This document shows, piece after piece, positions 35,729 through 44,098 of a stretch of 64,000 nucleotides of DNA; position 1 is the first letter of the stretch, and the number at the start of each line of letters is the position of its first letter. The DNA comes from Novosphingobium kunmingense (GTDB lineage: Bacteria; Pseudomonadota; Alphaproteobacteria; Sphingomonadales; Sphingomonadaceae). The stretch lies in assembly GCF_002813245.1 (NCBI RefSeq), contig NZ_PHUF01000004.1, positions 436,001-500,000 on the forward strand, in the 5' to 3' direction. Under the pieces are notes generated by a model. The model was not told where the DNA came from, ran no database searches, and saw nothing but the letters and a program-made list of their open reading frames with translations. The position numbers and the translations under genes were made by a program.

Positions 35729-36808
35729 TCAGCGCGGCAGCATCGTGCTCCGCGCCAGCCGTGCCATCAGCGGGAACAGCCCCGGATAGTTCGCCTTGCG
35801 GTAGGTCGACGCCTCGCCAAGCTGGTCGCGCAGGCGGCGGTGCGCCTCGGGCAGCGAATGATACGGCATCGAGGGCAGCAGGTGGTGCAGCGCATGATAG
35901 CGCAGGCCGACCGGGGCCCAGACCTCGGCCCAGAGGCCCGGCGGCGGAACGTTGACCGAATCGAGGTATTGCGCGGTCACCGTCATCGGATCGCCCTCGT
36001 TCTCCCACAGGTGGGCAACCAGGGTGCGCACCTGGTTGAACAGCGCGGTGACCGACACGATCGCCAGCGCGATCAGCAGCGGGCGCCAGCCCAGCCACAG
36101 CGTGCTGGCAAGGAGGCACCAGGCCCAGACCGAAGCACCCAGTTCCTGCCAGAACACCATCCGGGCAAAGTCGCCCTCGGGCGCGCGGCGGCGGAAATCG
36201 GGGTTGATCGACAGCGCGCTGGCGCGTTCCCAGACCAGCGTGCGCAGCGGCGGGACGATCGCGCCCAGCGGCACCAGCACGGCCGAGCGGATCAGCAGGC
36301 CGACCGGCAGCAACAGGGCGACAAGTGCGAAGACCGGCAAGCTCCACGGCTTCATCAGCGCGAGCGGCAGGTATTCGGGGTCTTCCTTGGTGCCATAGCG
36401 GGTCCGCGCGTGGTGCAGGGTGTGCACGCCTTCGTACATGAACGACGGCGTCAACATCGGAATGCCGACCAGGAGATTCCAGCCGAAGCGGAACCCCGGA
36501 AGGGCGGTGCGGTGGATGTGGGTCAATTCGTGGATGAACAACAACGCGCGGTACAGAGCAACCACTGCCACCGCGGCGCTGGCGAGCGCGGCCCAACCGT
36601 CGTCGAACAGGATCGCGCCGGCAATCCCGGCATAGCCGACCGCCGCCGAAACCAGCATGTCGGTCCAGTAGATACTGCCCCGCGCGGCAGAAATGTCGCG
36701 CGTCAGCTCCACCGCGGCGCGCAGCATCGCCATGTCGTCGGGAATGGCGGCAAACCGTTCGGCCGCCGAAGCGCCGCTTTTCGCGGTAATGGGTTGGTGT
36801 ACGCTCAT
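35729..36808 (-). CDS. membrane fatty acid desaturase family protein
   Basis: A 359-residue di-iron membrane oxygenase. The three His boxes are HELTHIHR, HTLHHARTRYG and HALHHLLPSMPYH, with four or more membrane segments between them. Family members desaturate or hydroxylate acyl chains or carotenoids; the exact substrate cannot be read. The ATG at 36808 (MSVHQPITAKSG) is chosen because sequence upstream is unlike the family. It converges on lptG with 4 bp between stops. Confidence 0.85.
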   Translation of the reverse strand: MSVHQPITAKSGASAAERFAAIPDDMAMLRAAVELTRDISAARGSIYWTDMLVSAAVGYAGIAGAILFDDGWAALASAAVAVVALYRALLFIHELTHIHRTALPGFRFGWNLLVGIPMLTPSFMYEGVHTLHHARTRYGTKEDPEYLPLALMKPWSLPVFALVALLLPVGLLIRSAVLVPLGAIVPPLRTLVWERASALSINPDFRRRAPEGDFARMVFWQELGASVWAWCLLASTLWLGWRPLLIALAIVSVTALFNQVRTLVAHLWENEGDPMTVTAQYLDSVNVPPPGLWAEVWAPVGLRYHALHHLLPSMPYHSLPEAHRRLRDQLGEASTYRKANYPGLFPLMARLARSTMLPR

Positions 36809-36942
36809 TCGTCTATCGATTCCGCATTGATCCGGGGCAGCCGTGACCACCCTGTTCACATTTCTGCCGAAATGGGTCGCCAAGGCGAGCTTGACAATCC
36901 AGTCGGCCCAATCGCAAGCGCCCCCTGCACCCCAACAAAGGC

Positions 36943-38106
36943 ATGATCGTGGCAAAAGCAGACCTTTTTATCATTCCGGTCCAAACCAAGGCTGAACGGG
37001 CTGCCTTCGTCGATCTGGCCTATCGCTTGAACGCGGGTGATCCGGCCTGGGTGGCGCCGCTGCGGATGGAGGCGCTGGAACTGGTCACGCCGGGCAAAAA
37101 CCCGTTTTTCGACCATGCCGACGTCCAGCTGTTCCTGGCCAAGCGGGGCGAGGCGATCGTCGGCCGGATCTCGGCCCATATCGACCGGCTGGCGCTTGCC
37201 CAGCCGGCGGCGCAGGGCATGGGCCCGGGCACCGGCAACTGGGGCCTGCTCGAAGCCGAAGATGAGGCGGCCGCCCAGGCCCTCATCGCCCGGGCCGAGG
37301 ACTGGCTGCGCGACAAGGGCATGACCCGCGTGCTGGCGCCGCTGTCGATGTCGATCTGGGAGGAACCGGGCCAGCTGACCAAAGGCTTCGACCATTCGCC
37401 GACGGTGATGATGGGACACCAGCCCGAACGCTACCAGCATTACATCGAGGCGCTGGCCTATACGCCGGCCAAGGTCCTCAAGACCTACGAACTGGACATC
37501 ACGCAGACCTTCCCGCCGCTGATCCAGCGGATCGTGCAGTCCGGCGAGAAGAACGCCAAGATCCGCATCCGCAACGTCGACAAGAGCCGCTTCGACGAGG
37601 AAGCCGCGCTGATCCTGTCGATCCTCAACGATGCGTGGTCGGACAACTGGGGCTTCGTGCCCTTCACCGACCGCGAGATCGCCTATGCCGGCAAGAAGTT
37701 CAAACCGATCGTGCGCGAGGATCTGATCATGGTCGCGGAGTACGAGGGCGAACCGGTCGCCTTCATGATGACCCTGCCCGACCTCAATGAAGTGGTCAAG
37801 CCGATGCACGGCAAGCTGTTTCCGTTCGGCTGGATCAAGCTCCTGGCCTGGCTGCGCGCGCCCAGGGTGCGGACCATGCGCGTACCGCTGATGGGCGTGG
37901 TCAGGAAATACCAGTCGAGCCGGCTGGCCAGCCAGCTCGCCTTCATGATGATCGAGTTCATCCGCCGCAACGCGCTGGCCAACTATGGCGCGACCCGCGG
38001 CGAGATCGGCTGGATCCTTGACGACAACCAGGGGATGAACGCCATCGCCGAGGCAATCGACAGCAACGTCAACAAGGAATACACCATCTATGAAAAGGCG
38101 CTGTAG
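36943..38106 (+). CDS. YghO-like GNAT-superfamily protein
   Basis: A 387-residue cytosolic protein related to E. coli YghO, with a GNAT-like acyltransferase fold inferred from the family. Notable segments are DPAWVAPLRMEALELVTPGKNPFFDHAD, ILSILNDAWSDNWGFVPFT and RGEIGWILDDNQGMNAIAEAID. Function is unknown. It is a single gene divergent from the desaturase. Confidence 0.75.
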   Translation: MIVAKADLFIIPVQTKAERAAFVDLAYRLNAGDPAWVAPLRMEALELVTPGKNPFFDHADVQLFLAKRGEAIVGRISAHIDRLALAQPAAQGMGPGTGNWGLLEAEDEAAAQALIARAEDWLRDKGMTRVLAPLSMSIWEEPGQLTKGFDHSPTVMMGHQPERYQHYIEALAYTPAKVLKTYELDITQTFPPLIQRIVQSGEKNAKIRIRNVDKSRFDEEAALILSILNDAWSDNWGFVPFTDREIAYAGKKFKPIVREDLIMVAEYEGEPVAFMMTLPDLNEVVKPMHGKLFPFGWIKLLAWLRAPRVRTMRVPLMGVVRKYQSSRLASQLAFMMIEFIRRNALANYGATRGEIGWILDDNQGMNAIAEAIDSNVNKEYTIYEKAL

Positions 38107-38175
38107 CGGAGCCTTCGCCGCGAACGAGCGTTAAGCCCCTGCCAGGGCAATGCAATTTCGGGAGGCGGACGGGTC

Positions 38176-39303
38176 ATGGACAAGCAGAGCGAGACCCCAC
38201 CCGAGCCGGTTCACGACCGCGCCGAGCAGCAGGTGCGCATGCTGTCGGCGATCATGCTGTTGCTGGCGGTCGGCGTGCTTCTGGCGTTGCCCTTCGTGTT
38301 GATGATCGGATCGGTGGTGTTCCTGCCGCTGACCGCCGCCTTGATCCTGTCGATCCTCGTCTCGCCCCTGGCCGACCAGCTTTCCAGGCTGAGCCTGCCC
38401 AATGCGCTTGCCTCGTTCCTGGCGCTGGTCCTCGCGCTGGGCCTGTTCGGCGTGCTTCTGTCGGCGATCATGCAGCCGATGGTCGAAACCTTCGACCAGT
38501 TGCCGTCGATGACCCAGAAGGTGACCCAGCGCCTGTCGCAACTCCGCGGGAACCTTGGCTGGCTGAACGACATCAGTGCCACACTCGATCGCCTGGGCGG
38601 CCACAACAAGGCGCGCGAGGTGGTGCTGGCCGGGCCGAACGTGGTCGAACAATTCGTCTTCGCGACCCCTGCCGTGGTGATCGAGGTGCTGGTCACCGTG
38701 CTGATGAGCTTCTTCATGATCGAATCGCGCGTGCGGATGCGCGAGCGCCTGCTTCACGATCGCATCCACGGCTACGCCGGCCTCAAGGCGGCGCGGGTGC
38801 TGCGCGAGGTGCAGGATCTGGTCGCCTCGTACATGGCGACGGTCGGGCTCATCAACCTGGGCGTCGGCGCGATCGTTACGCTGGGCGCGGCGGCGCTTGG
38901 GCTCGATGCGCCGCTGATGTGGGGCGCGCTGGCCGCCATGCTCAACTTCCTGCCCTACCTCGGCCCTCTGGTAATGATGGTGTTGCTGGCTCTGTTCGGG
39001 CTCGGCAATGCCGATACGGTGTTCGAAGGCCTGGTCCCGGCGCTGCTCTACCTTGGCCTGCACGCGGTCGAGGCGAACCTGGTGACGCCCGCCGTGCTGG
39101 GTCGGCGCTTTACCCTGAACCCGGTGATGATCCTTGCCGCAATCAGCTTCTTCTACTGGATTTGGGGCGTTACAGGGGCCCTGCTGGCCATGCCGATGCT
39201 GCTGGTGCTGACCGCGCTGTTCCACCACGTGGGCCAGCCCAACCTGATCGGCTTCATCTTCGGCGAACCGCTGTTCCCGGAAAGTGAGCCGGAAGAGATC
39301 TAG
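38176..39303 (+). CDS. AI-2E family transporter (PerM/YhhT-like)
   Basis: A 375-residue polytopic inner-membrane protein with about eight hydrophobic segments. The family signature lies in the second half: MWGALAAMLNFLPYLGPLVMMVLL and NLVTPAVLGRRFTLNPVMIL. Members export AI-2 or act as ion antiporters; substrate here is unknown. GGGAGGCGG precedes the ATG. Its stop shares the bases CTAG with the stop of the convergent symporter gene. Confidence 0.88.
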   Translation: MDKQSETPPEPVHDRAEQQVRMLSAIMLLLAVGVLLALPFVLMIGSVVFLPLTAALILSILVSPLADQLSRLSLPNALASFLALVLALGLFGVLLSAIMQPMVETFDQLPSMTQKVTQRLSQLRGNLGWLNDISATLDRLGGHNKAREVVLAGPNVVEQFVFATPAVVIEVLVTVLMSFFMIESRVRMRERLLHDRIHGYAGLKAARVLREVQDLVASYMATVGLINLGVGAIVTLGAAALGLDAPLMWGALAAMLNFLPYLGPLVMMVLLALFGLGNADTVFEGLVPALLYLGLHAVEANLVTPAVLGRRFTLNPVMILAAISFFYWIWGVTGALLAMPMLLVLTALFHHVGQPNLIGFIFGEPLFPESEPEEI

Positions 39304-40559
39304 GCAGGATCCGCCTGCGGCTCGCGATCCACCACGGCTGTCACCGCGACGTCGCCGGTGACGTTGCCCAATGTGCGCATGATGTCGGGCAGCACCTCGA
39401 CCGCCACCAGCAGGGCAAGCGGCCCGATCGGCACGCCCATGGCCTGGGCGATCGGCCCGACCGAGATGACGAAGCTGAGCGTGCCGGGCAGCGAGACCGA
39501 ACTGAGCGAGACAAGGAAGGCCACCAGCACGCCGGCTACCAGGGCCAGTGGGCCCAGAGTGGTTCCCGTCAGGTAGGCGCAGTAGATCGCCACGCCCATG
39601 TTCATCGCCGGGCTGGTCGCGCGGAAGATCGCGACCGCCAGTGGCAAGACGAAATCGGCGGTCGATTCGCGCACGCCAAGCCGGCGGGTGGCCCCGAGCA
39701 TGGCTGGCAGGCTGGCCAGCGACGACTGGGTCGAGATCGCAACGGCATAAACCGGCACCAGTGCTCTGGCGAAGGCGAAGGGGGATCGCTTGCCGGCAAT
39801 GACGCCGAACAGGAAACAGCCGAGCAGCACGACCGTCCCGGCGGCGACCACGATCACGATGTAGTGCGCCAGCGCTGCGATGGCCTCGGCGCCGCTCGCC
39901 GCGGCCAGGGTCACGGCAAGGCCGAACACGCCGATCGGCGCCAGCATCAGCACCCAGCCGATCACCACCATCATCGCCGCCGCCACGCCTTCGAACAGCA
40001 GCCCCAGCTGGCGCCGGGGTTCGCTCGCGATGCGGGTCGCCGCCACGGCAAGAACGGCCACGAACAGCACGATCGGCAGCATGGCCCCGGTGCTCGCCGC
40101 CTCGAAGATGTTGCTCGGCATCATCGCCTTGAGGATCTCGGCGAAGCCCGGCACGGTGCCCGCTTCGGCCGCCCCGCCGCTTAGCGCGGCGGCGGCGCGT
40201 TCGGGGATCGGGAACGCGGTCAGGAGCCCGGGGACCAAGATGGCCGATACCGTTCCCGAAGCGAGCAGGATCACGCAGAAGGTGATAACCGCGCGGCGCG
40301 CCAACGCCCCGCCGCCCGCCGCCTCGAGCGTTTGCGAGATGCCGGTGTAGACGAGCCCGATGACCAGCGGGAGGATAGTCAGTTGCAGCGCCCGCAGCCA
40401 CAGGGTTCCTGCCGGCTCGGCAAAGCGGAGCAAGATGTCCAGCGCCGGTGTCCCTGCCAGCATCACCCCGACCGCGAAGCCCAGCGCCAGTCCGGCGAAG
40501 GTCAGGCCCGCCGGGACCCGTATTTCCGGAAACTTGGCGGCTTCGGTTCGGGTCGTCAT
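39300..40559 (-). CDS. dicarboxylate/amino acid:cation symporter (DAACS, GltP/DctA-like)
   Basis: A 419-residue transporter with eight membrane helices and two re-entrant loops. The first re-entrant serine motif is AISTQSSLASLPAML, and the transport core contains ATSPAMNMGVAIY where NMDGT-type sequences occur in glutamate transporters. Substrate is likely a C4-dicarboxylate or acidic amino acid taken up with Na+ or H+. The ATG at 40559 follows CGGAG. It ends inside the shared CTAG with the AI-2E gene. Confidence 0.88.
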   Translation of the reverse strand: MTTRTEAAKFPEIRVPAGLTFAGLALGFAVGVMLAGTPALDILLRFAEPAGTLWLRALQLTILPLVIGLVYTGISQTLEAAGGGALARRAVITFCVILLASGTVSAILVPGLLTAFPIPERAAAALSGGAAEAGTVPGFAEILKAMMPSNIFEAASTGAMLPIVLFVAVLAVAATRIASEPRRQLGLLFEGVAAAMMVVIGWVLMLAPIGVFGLAVTLAAASGAEAIAALAHYIVIVVAAGTVVLLGCFLFGVIAGKRSPFAFARALVPVYAVAISTQSSLASLPAMLGATRRLGVRESTADFVLPLAVAIFRATSPAMNMGVAIYCAYLTGTTLGPLALVAGVLVAFLVSLSSVSLPGTLSFVISVGPIAQAMGVPIGPLALLVAVEVLPDIMRTLGNVTGDVAVTAVVDREPQADPA

Positions 40560-40662
40560 GCAGCTTGGCTCCGGGGAATATGACGGTATCGTCACGTGAC
40601 ATTAACGGCGCGCGGGGACATAGCAATTTCCCGCGAGTGAGGCGGTTTGCACGGATAAGGGC

Positions 40663-42003
40663 ATGGGACGCAACTATTTCGGAACAGACGGAATCCGCGG
40701 GCTGACCAACGCGGGGGTGATGACTGCGGCGGTAGCCATGAAAGTCGGCCAGGCGGCCGGAACCCGCTTCCTGCGCGGCAGCCACCGCCACCGCGTGGTG
40801 ATCGGCAAGGACACCCGCCTGTCGGGCTACATGATCGAGAACGCGCTGGTCGCGGGCTTCACCAGCGTCGGCATGGACGTTGTGCTGACCGGCCCGCTGC
40901 CCACGCCCGCCATCGCCATGTTGACGCGCGAGCTGCGCGCCGACGTGGGCGTGATGATCTCGGCCAGCCACAACCCCTACGAGGACAACGGCATCAAGCT
41001 GTTCGGGCCAGACGGCTTCAAGCTGTCTGACGAGGACGAACTGGCGATCGAGGCCATGCTCGAGCAGGACCTGCCGCTGGCGCCGGCCACCGATATCGGC
41101 CGCGCGCGCCGGATCGAGGACGCGCGCGGACGCTATATCCACGCGGTCAAGGGATCGCTGCCCGACGACGTCCGGCTCGACGGGCTCAAGATCGTGGTCG
41201 ATTGCGCCAACGGCGCCGCCTACCAGGTCGCGCCGTCGGCGATGTGGGAACTGGGTGCGGACGTCATCTCGATCGGGGTCAGTCCCAACGGCACCAACAT
41301 CAACGCCAAGTGCGGTTCGACCCATCTCGACCTGATCAAGGAAACGGTCGTCGCCAGCGGCGCCGATATCGGCATTGCGCTGGATGGCGATGCCGACCGC
41401 CTGATCGTGGTAGACGAGAAGGGCCAGACCGTCGACGGCGACCAGATCATGGCGCTGATCGGCACCCGGCTGGCCGCACGCGGCGAATTGCGCGGCGGCG
41501 GCGTGGTGGCGACGGTGATGTCGAACCTCGGCCTCGAACGCTACCTCGCCGGGCAGGGGCTGACGCTCGAGCGTACCAGGGTGGGCGACCGGCACGTGCT
41601 CGAAAAGATGAAGGCCGAAGGCTACAACCTTGGCGGCGAGCAGTCGGGCCACATGATCCTGCTTGACCACGGCACCACCGGCGACGGCACGGTTGCCGCG
41701 CTGCAGGTACTGGCCGCGCTGGTCCAGTCGGGGAAGAAGGCGAGCGACCTTCTCCACCTGTTCGATCCGGTGCCGCAACTGCTCAAGAACGTGCGCTTCG
41801 GCGGCGGCAAGCCGCTCGACGATGCGCGGGTCAAGGCGGTGATCGCGGACGCCGAAGCGCAGCTTGCCGGCCAGGGCCGCCTCGTCATAAGGCCCTCGGG
41901 CACCGAGCCGGTCATCCGCGTGATGGCCGAAGGGGACGATGCCGGAGAGGTCGAGCGCGTGGTCGACAGGATCTGCGAAGCGGTGAAGGAGGCTGCGGCA
42001 TGA
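40663..42003 (+). CDS. glmM: phosphoglucosamine mutase GlmM
   Basis: Interconverts glucosamine-6-phosphate and glucosamine-1-phosphate on the way to UDP-GlcNAc for peptidoglycan and LPS. The 446-residue protein has FGTDGIRG at the N-terminus, the phosphoserine loop [14 protein letters not shown] with Ser102, the metal loop [13 protein letters not shown], the sugar-binding GGEQSGHMI and the phosphate-binding [17 protein letters not shown] precedes the ATG. It is the first gene of a coupled set with the DUF1272 gene and thiD. Confidence 0.97.
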   Translation: MGRNYFGTDGIRGLTNAGVMTAAVAMKVGQAAGTRFLRGSHRHRVVIGKDTRLSGYMIENALVAGFTSVGMDVVLTGPLPTPAIAMLTRELRADVGVMISASHNPYEDNGIKLFGPDGFKLSDEDELAIEAMLEQDLPLAPATDIGRARRIEDARGRYIHAVKGSLPDDVRLDGLKIVVDCANGAAYQVAPSAMWELGADVISIGVSPNGTNINAKCGSTHLDLIKETVVASGADIGIALDGDADRLIVVDEKGQTVDGDQIMALIGTRLAARGELRGGGVVATVMSNLGLERYLAGQGLTLERTRVGDRHVLEKMKAEGYNLGGEQSGHMILLDHGTTGDGTVAALQVLAALVQSGKKASDLLHLFDPVPQLLKNVRFGGGKPLDDARVKAVIADAEAQLAGQGRLVIRPSGTEPVIRVMAEGDDAGEVERVVDRICEAVKEAAA

Positions 42004-42227
42004 CCCTTGAAATGCGCCCCGATTGCGAACGCTGCGGCACCGACCTACCGGCCGATCTGCCCGGCGCCTTCATATGCTCGTTCGAATGCACCTTCTGCAC
42101 CGAATGCGCCGACGCGATGGACGAACGCTGCCCGAATTGCGGCGGCGAATTGCTCGACCGGCCAACCCGTGCCAAGGCGCTCCACGCCAAGCACCCACCT
42201 TCCATCGTGCGCAAGTTCACGGGCTGA
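42000..42227 (+). CDS. DUF1272 zinc-ribbon-like small protein
   Basis: A 75-residue cysteine-rich protein of the DUF1272 family. The pattern [30 protein letters not shown] supplies eight or more cysteines, likely binding zinc. Function is unknown. Its ATG overlaps the glmM stop by 4 bp and its stop overlaps the thiD ATG by 1 bp, so the three genes are translationally coupled. Confidence 0.9.
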   Translation: MTLEMRPDCERCGTDLPADLPGAFICSFECTFCTECADAMDERCPNCGGELLDRPTRAKALHAKHPPSIVRKFTG

Positions 42228-43081
42228 TGTCCCCGCCCCGCATCCTCTCCATTGCCGGATCTGACAGCTCGGGCGGCGCCGGGATCCAGGCCGATATCAA
42301 GACGATCACGGTTCTGGGCGGCTATGCCATGACCGCGATCACCGCCCTGACAGCGCAGAACACGCTGGGCGTCCAGGCCGTGCGCCATATCGACGGCGAT
42401 TTCATCCTCCAGCAGATCGCGAGCTGCGTCGAGGATATCGGCTGCGATGCAATCAAGATCGGCATGCTGGGCACCGAGGAGATGGTCCGCCACGTCGCGG
42501 CCGCGCTCGTGCTTCTCCCTGAAGTCGGCGCGCGGTCCGCTGCCGGGTTTGCAAAGGGATCGAAGCCGCCCGGGCTGGAACGGTTTCCCATCGTGCTCGA
42601 TCCGGTCATGGTTGCGACGTCGGGGTCGCTGCTGACCTCCAGCGACACGATCGAAGCGATGAAGAGCCGCCTGTTCCCCATCGCCACGCTGCTAACGCCG
42701 AACCTGCCCGAACTGGGCGTGCTGACCGGCACCGAGCCGCGAACGCTGGCTGAAATGCAGGCTGCTGCGGCAAGCTTGGCCGGGCAGTACAGCGTGGCGG
42801 TGCTGGCCAAGGGCGGGCACCTGGAGGGGGACCGGTTGGTCGACTTGCTCGTTCAGCCGGACGGCCACAGCCTGGCTTTCGAAGGCACGCGGATCGACAC
42901 GCCGCACACCCACGGCACCGGTTGCACCCTCTCGAGCGCGATCGCCACCCACCTCGGCAGGGGCCTGCCACTCGCCGAGGCGATCGACCGCGCCCGGCTC
43001 TACGTCAGGTCCGCTTTGCGCGCTGCGCCGGGGTTCGGGTCTGGCCACGGTCCGCTTGGACACGCGGAGGCACGCGGCTGA
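42227..43081 (+). CDS. thiD: hydroxymethylpyrimidine/phosphomethylpyrimidine kinase ThiD
   Basis: Phosphorylates HMP and HMP-phosphate to HMP-diphosphate for thiamine synthesis. A 284-residue ribokinase-fold kinase with SIAGSDSSGGAGIQADIKT at the N-terminus, TPNLPELGVLTG, and the ATP/anion-hole motif HTHGTGCTLSSAIATHL. The C-terminal 25 residues exceed the usual end of the family and lie in the 77-bp overlap with the LOG gene on the other strand. Start overlaps the DUF1272 stop. Confidence 0.94.
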   Translation: MSPPRILSIAGSDSSGGAGIQADIKTITVLGGYAMTAITALTAQNTLGVQAVRHIDGDFILQQIASCVEDIGCDAIKIGMLGTEEMVRHVAAALVLLPEVGARSAAGFAKGSKPPGLERFPIVLDPVMVATSGSLLTSSDTIEAMKSRLFPIATLLTPNLPELGVLTGTEPRTLAEMQAAAASLAGQYSVAVLAKGGHLEGDRLVDLLVQPDGHSLAFEGTRIDTPHTHGTGCTLSSAIATHLGRGLPLAEAIDRARLYVRSALRAAPGFGSGHGPLGHAEARG

Positions 43082-44000
43082 CCTTGGCGCCCAGGTCGTA
43101 GAAATCGCAGATGATCTTCCAGCCGTCCTCGGCCCGCTCCACCCAGTGGAACAGGTCGAGATCGGCAGGGTTGATCACGCCTTCCTCGGCAAGGGCGTCG
43201 AAGTTGATCACCTTGCTCCAGAACTCGCGCCCGAACAGCAGGATCGGGATCGGCTTCATCTTGCCGGTCTGGATCAGGGTCAGCAGCTCCATGAACTCGT
43301 CCAGCGTGCCGAAGCCGCCGGGGAACACCGCCACCGCCTTGGCGCGCAGCAGGAAATGCATCTTGCGCAGCGCGAAGTAGTGGAACTGAAATGCGAGGTG
43401 CGGCGTCACATATTCGTTGGGCGCCTGTTCGTGCGGCAGCACGATGTTGAGGCCGATCGTCTCCGCACCGGCCTCCACCGCGCCGCGGTTCGCCGCCTCC
43501 ATGATCGAGGGGCCGCCGCCCGAGCAGACGACGAACTGCTGCATCCCTTCCTCGACGATCCGCTTGCTCGCCGCGATGTTCGCCAGCTGGCGCGCTTCCT
43601 CATAGTATTTCGAGTTCGCCACCAGCCGTTCGACCACGGCCTTGCGTTCCGGCGTGGTGGCCGACTTGAGGGCTTCCTCGGCCATTTCAGGCGCGGGAAT
43701 TCGGGCCGAACCATAGCACACCAGCGTGGAGCCGATCTTCGCCTCCTCGAGCAGCATCTCGCACTTCAGCAGTTCGAGCTGGAAGCGGACCGGACGCAGC
43801 TCCTCGCGCAGCAGGAAGTCGGTGTCGCGGAAGGCGAGGCGGTAGGCCGGATCGCGGGTCTGCGGGGTGGTATGCCCGTGCGCCTCGACGAAACTTGCTT
43901 CCTGCTCGGCCTTGTAGAAGCGCCGCCGGTGCAGCCGCTTGTCTTCGGGTTTGACGGTGGTCTTGGGGGGATTGGTCGGTTTCTTGGGTTGCTTTGCCAT
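43005..44000 (-). CDS. LOG-family protein (TIGR00730-like nucleotide phosphoribohydrolase)
   Basis: A 331-residue protein with a Rossmann-like LOG domain (about 95-290). The signature PGGFGTLDEFMELLTL marks the family that includes cytokinin riboside 5'-monophosphate phosphoribohydrolases and AMP nucleosidases; VCSGGGPSIMEAANRGA is the nucleotide loop. A basic N-terminal tail (residues 1-30, Lys/Pro rich) is longer than in plain LOG proteins. GGGGGGT precedes the ATG at 44000. The gene's 3' end overlaps thiD in antisense by 77 bp. Confidence 0.85.
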   Translation of the reverse strand: MAKQPKKPTNPPKTTVKPEDKRLHRRRFYKAEQEASFVEAHGHTTPQTRDPAYRLAFRDTDFLLREELRPVRFQLELLKCEMLLEEAKIGSTLVCYGSARIPAPEMAEEALKSATTPERKAVVERLVANSKYYEEARQLANIAASKRIVEEGMQQFVVCSGGGPSIMEAANRGAVEAGAETIGLNIVLPHEQAPNEYVTPHLAFQFHYFALRKMHFLLRAKAVAVFPGGFGTLDEFMELLTLIQTGKMKPIPILLFGREFWSKVINFDALAEEGVINPADLDLFHWVERAEDGWKIICDFYDLGAKVSRVPPRVQADRGQTRTPAQRAKRT

Positions 44001-44033
44001 TACCCCCCAATCGCCCCAAACCGCGCCCCTGTC

Positions 44034-44075
44034 AAAAGGAAGCCGCCCGCGGTTCCGAGGGGAAACCGCGGGCGG
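44034..44075 (-). terminator. terminator hairpin of the RTX protein gene
   Basis: A near-perfect 14-bp hairpin (44043-44056 with about 44062-44075; one mismatch) follows the RTX protein stop on the minus strand and is trailed in that direction by CTTCCTTTTG. It separates this gene from the LOG gene, whose start is 34 bp further on. Confidence 0.65.
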
Positions 44076-44098
44076 AAGCATCAATAGTGAATATGCGA

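Noticed and set aside
38131..41778. A very long open frame on the minus strand (over 1200 codons) covering the AI-2E, DAACS and glmM genes
   Set aside because: It is a GC-rich antisense or out-of-frame shadow: composition is Arg/His/Gln rich, it has no domain, and it runs across three well-identified genes on both strands.
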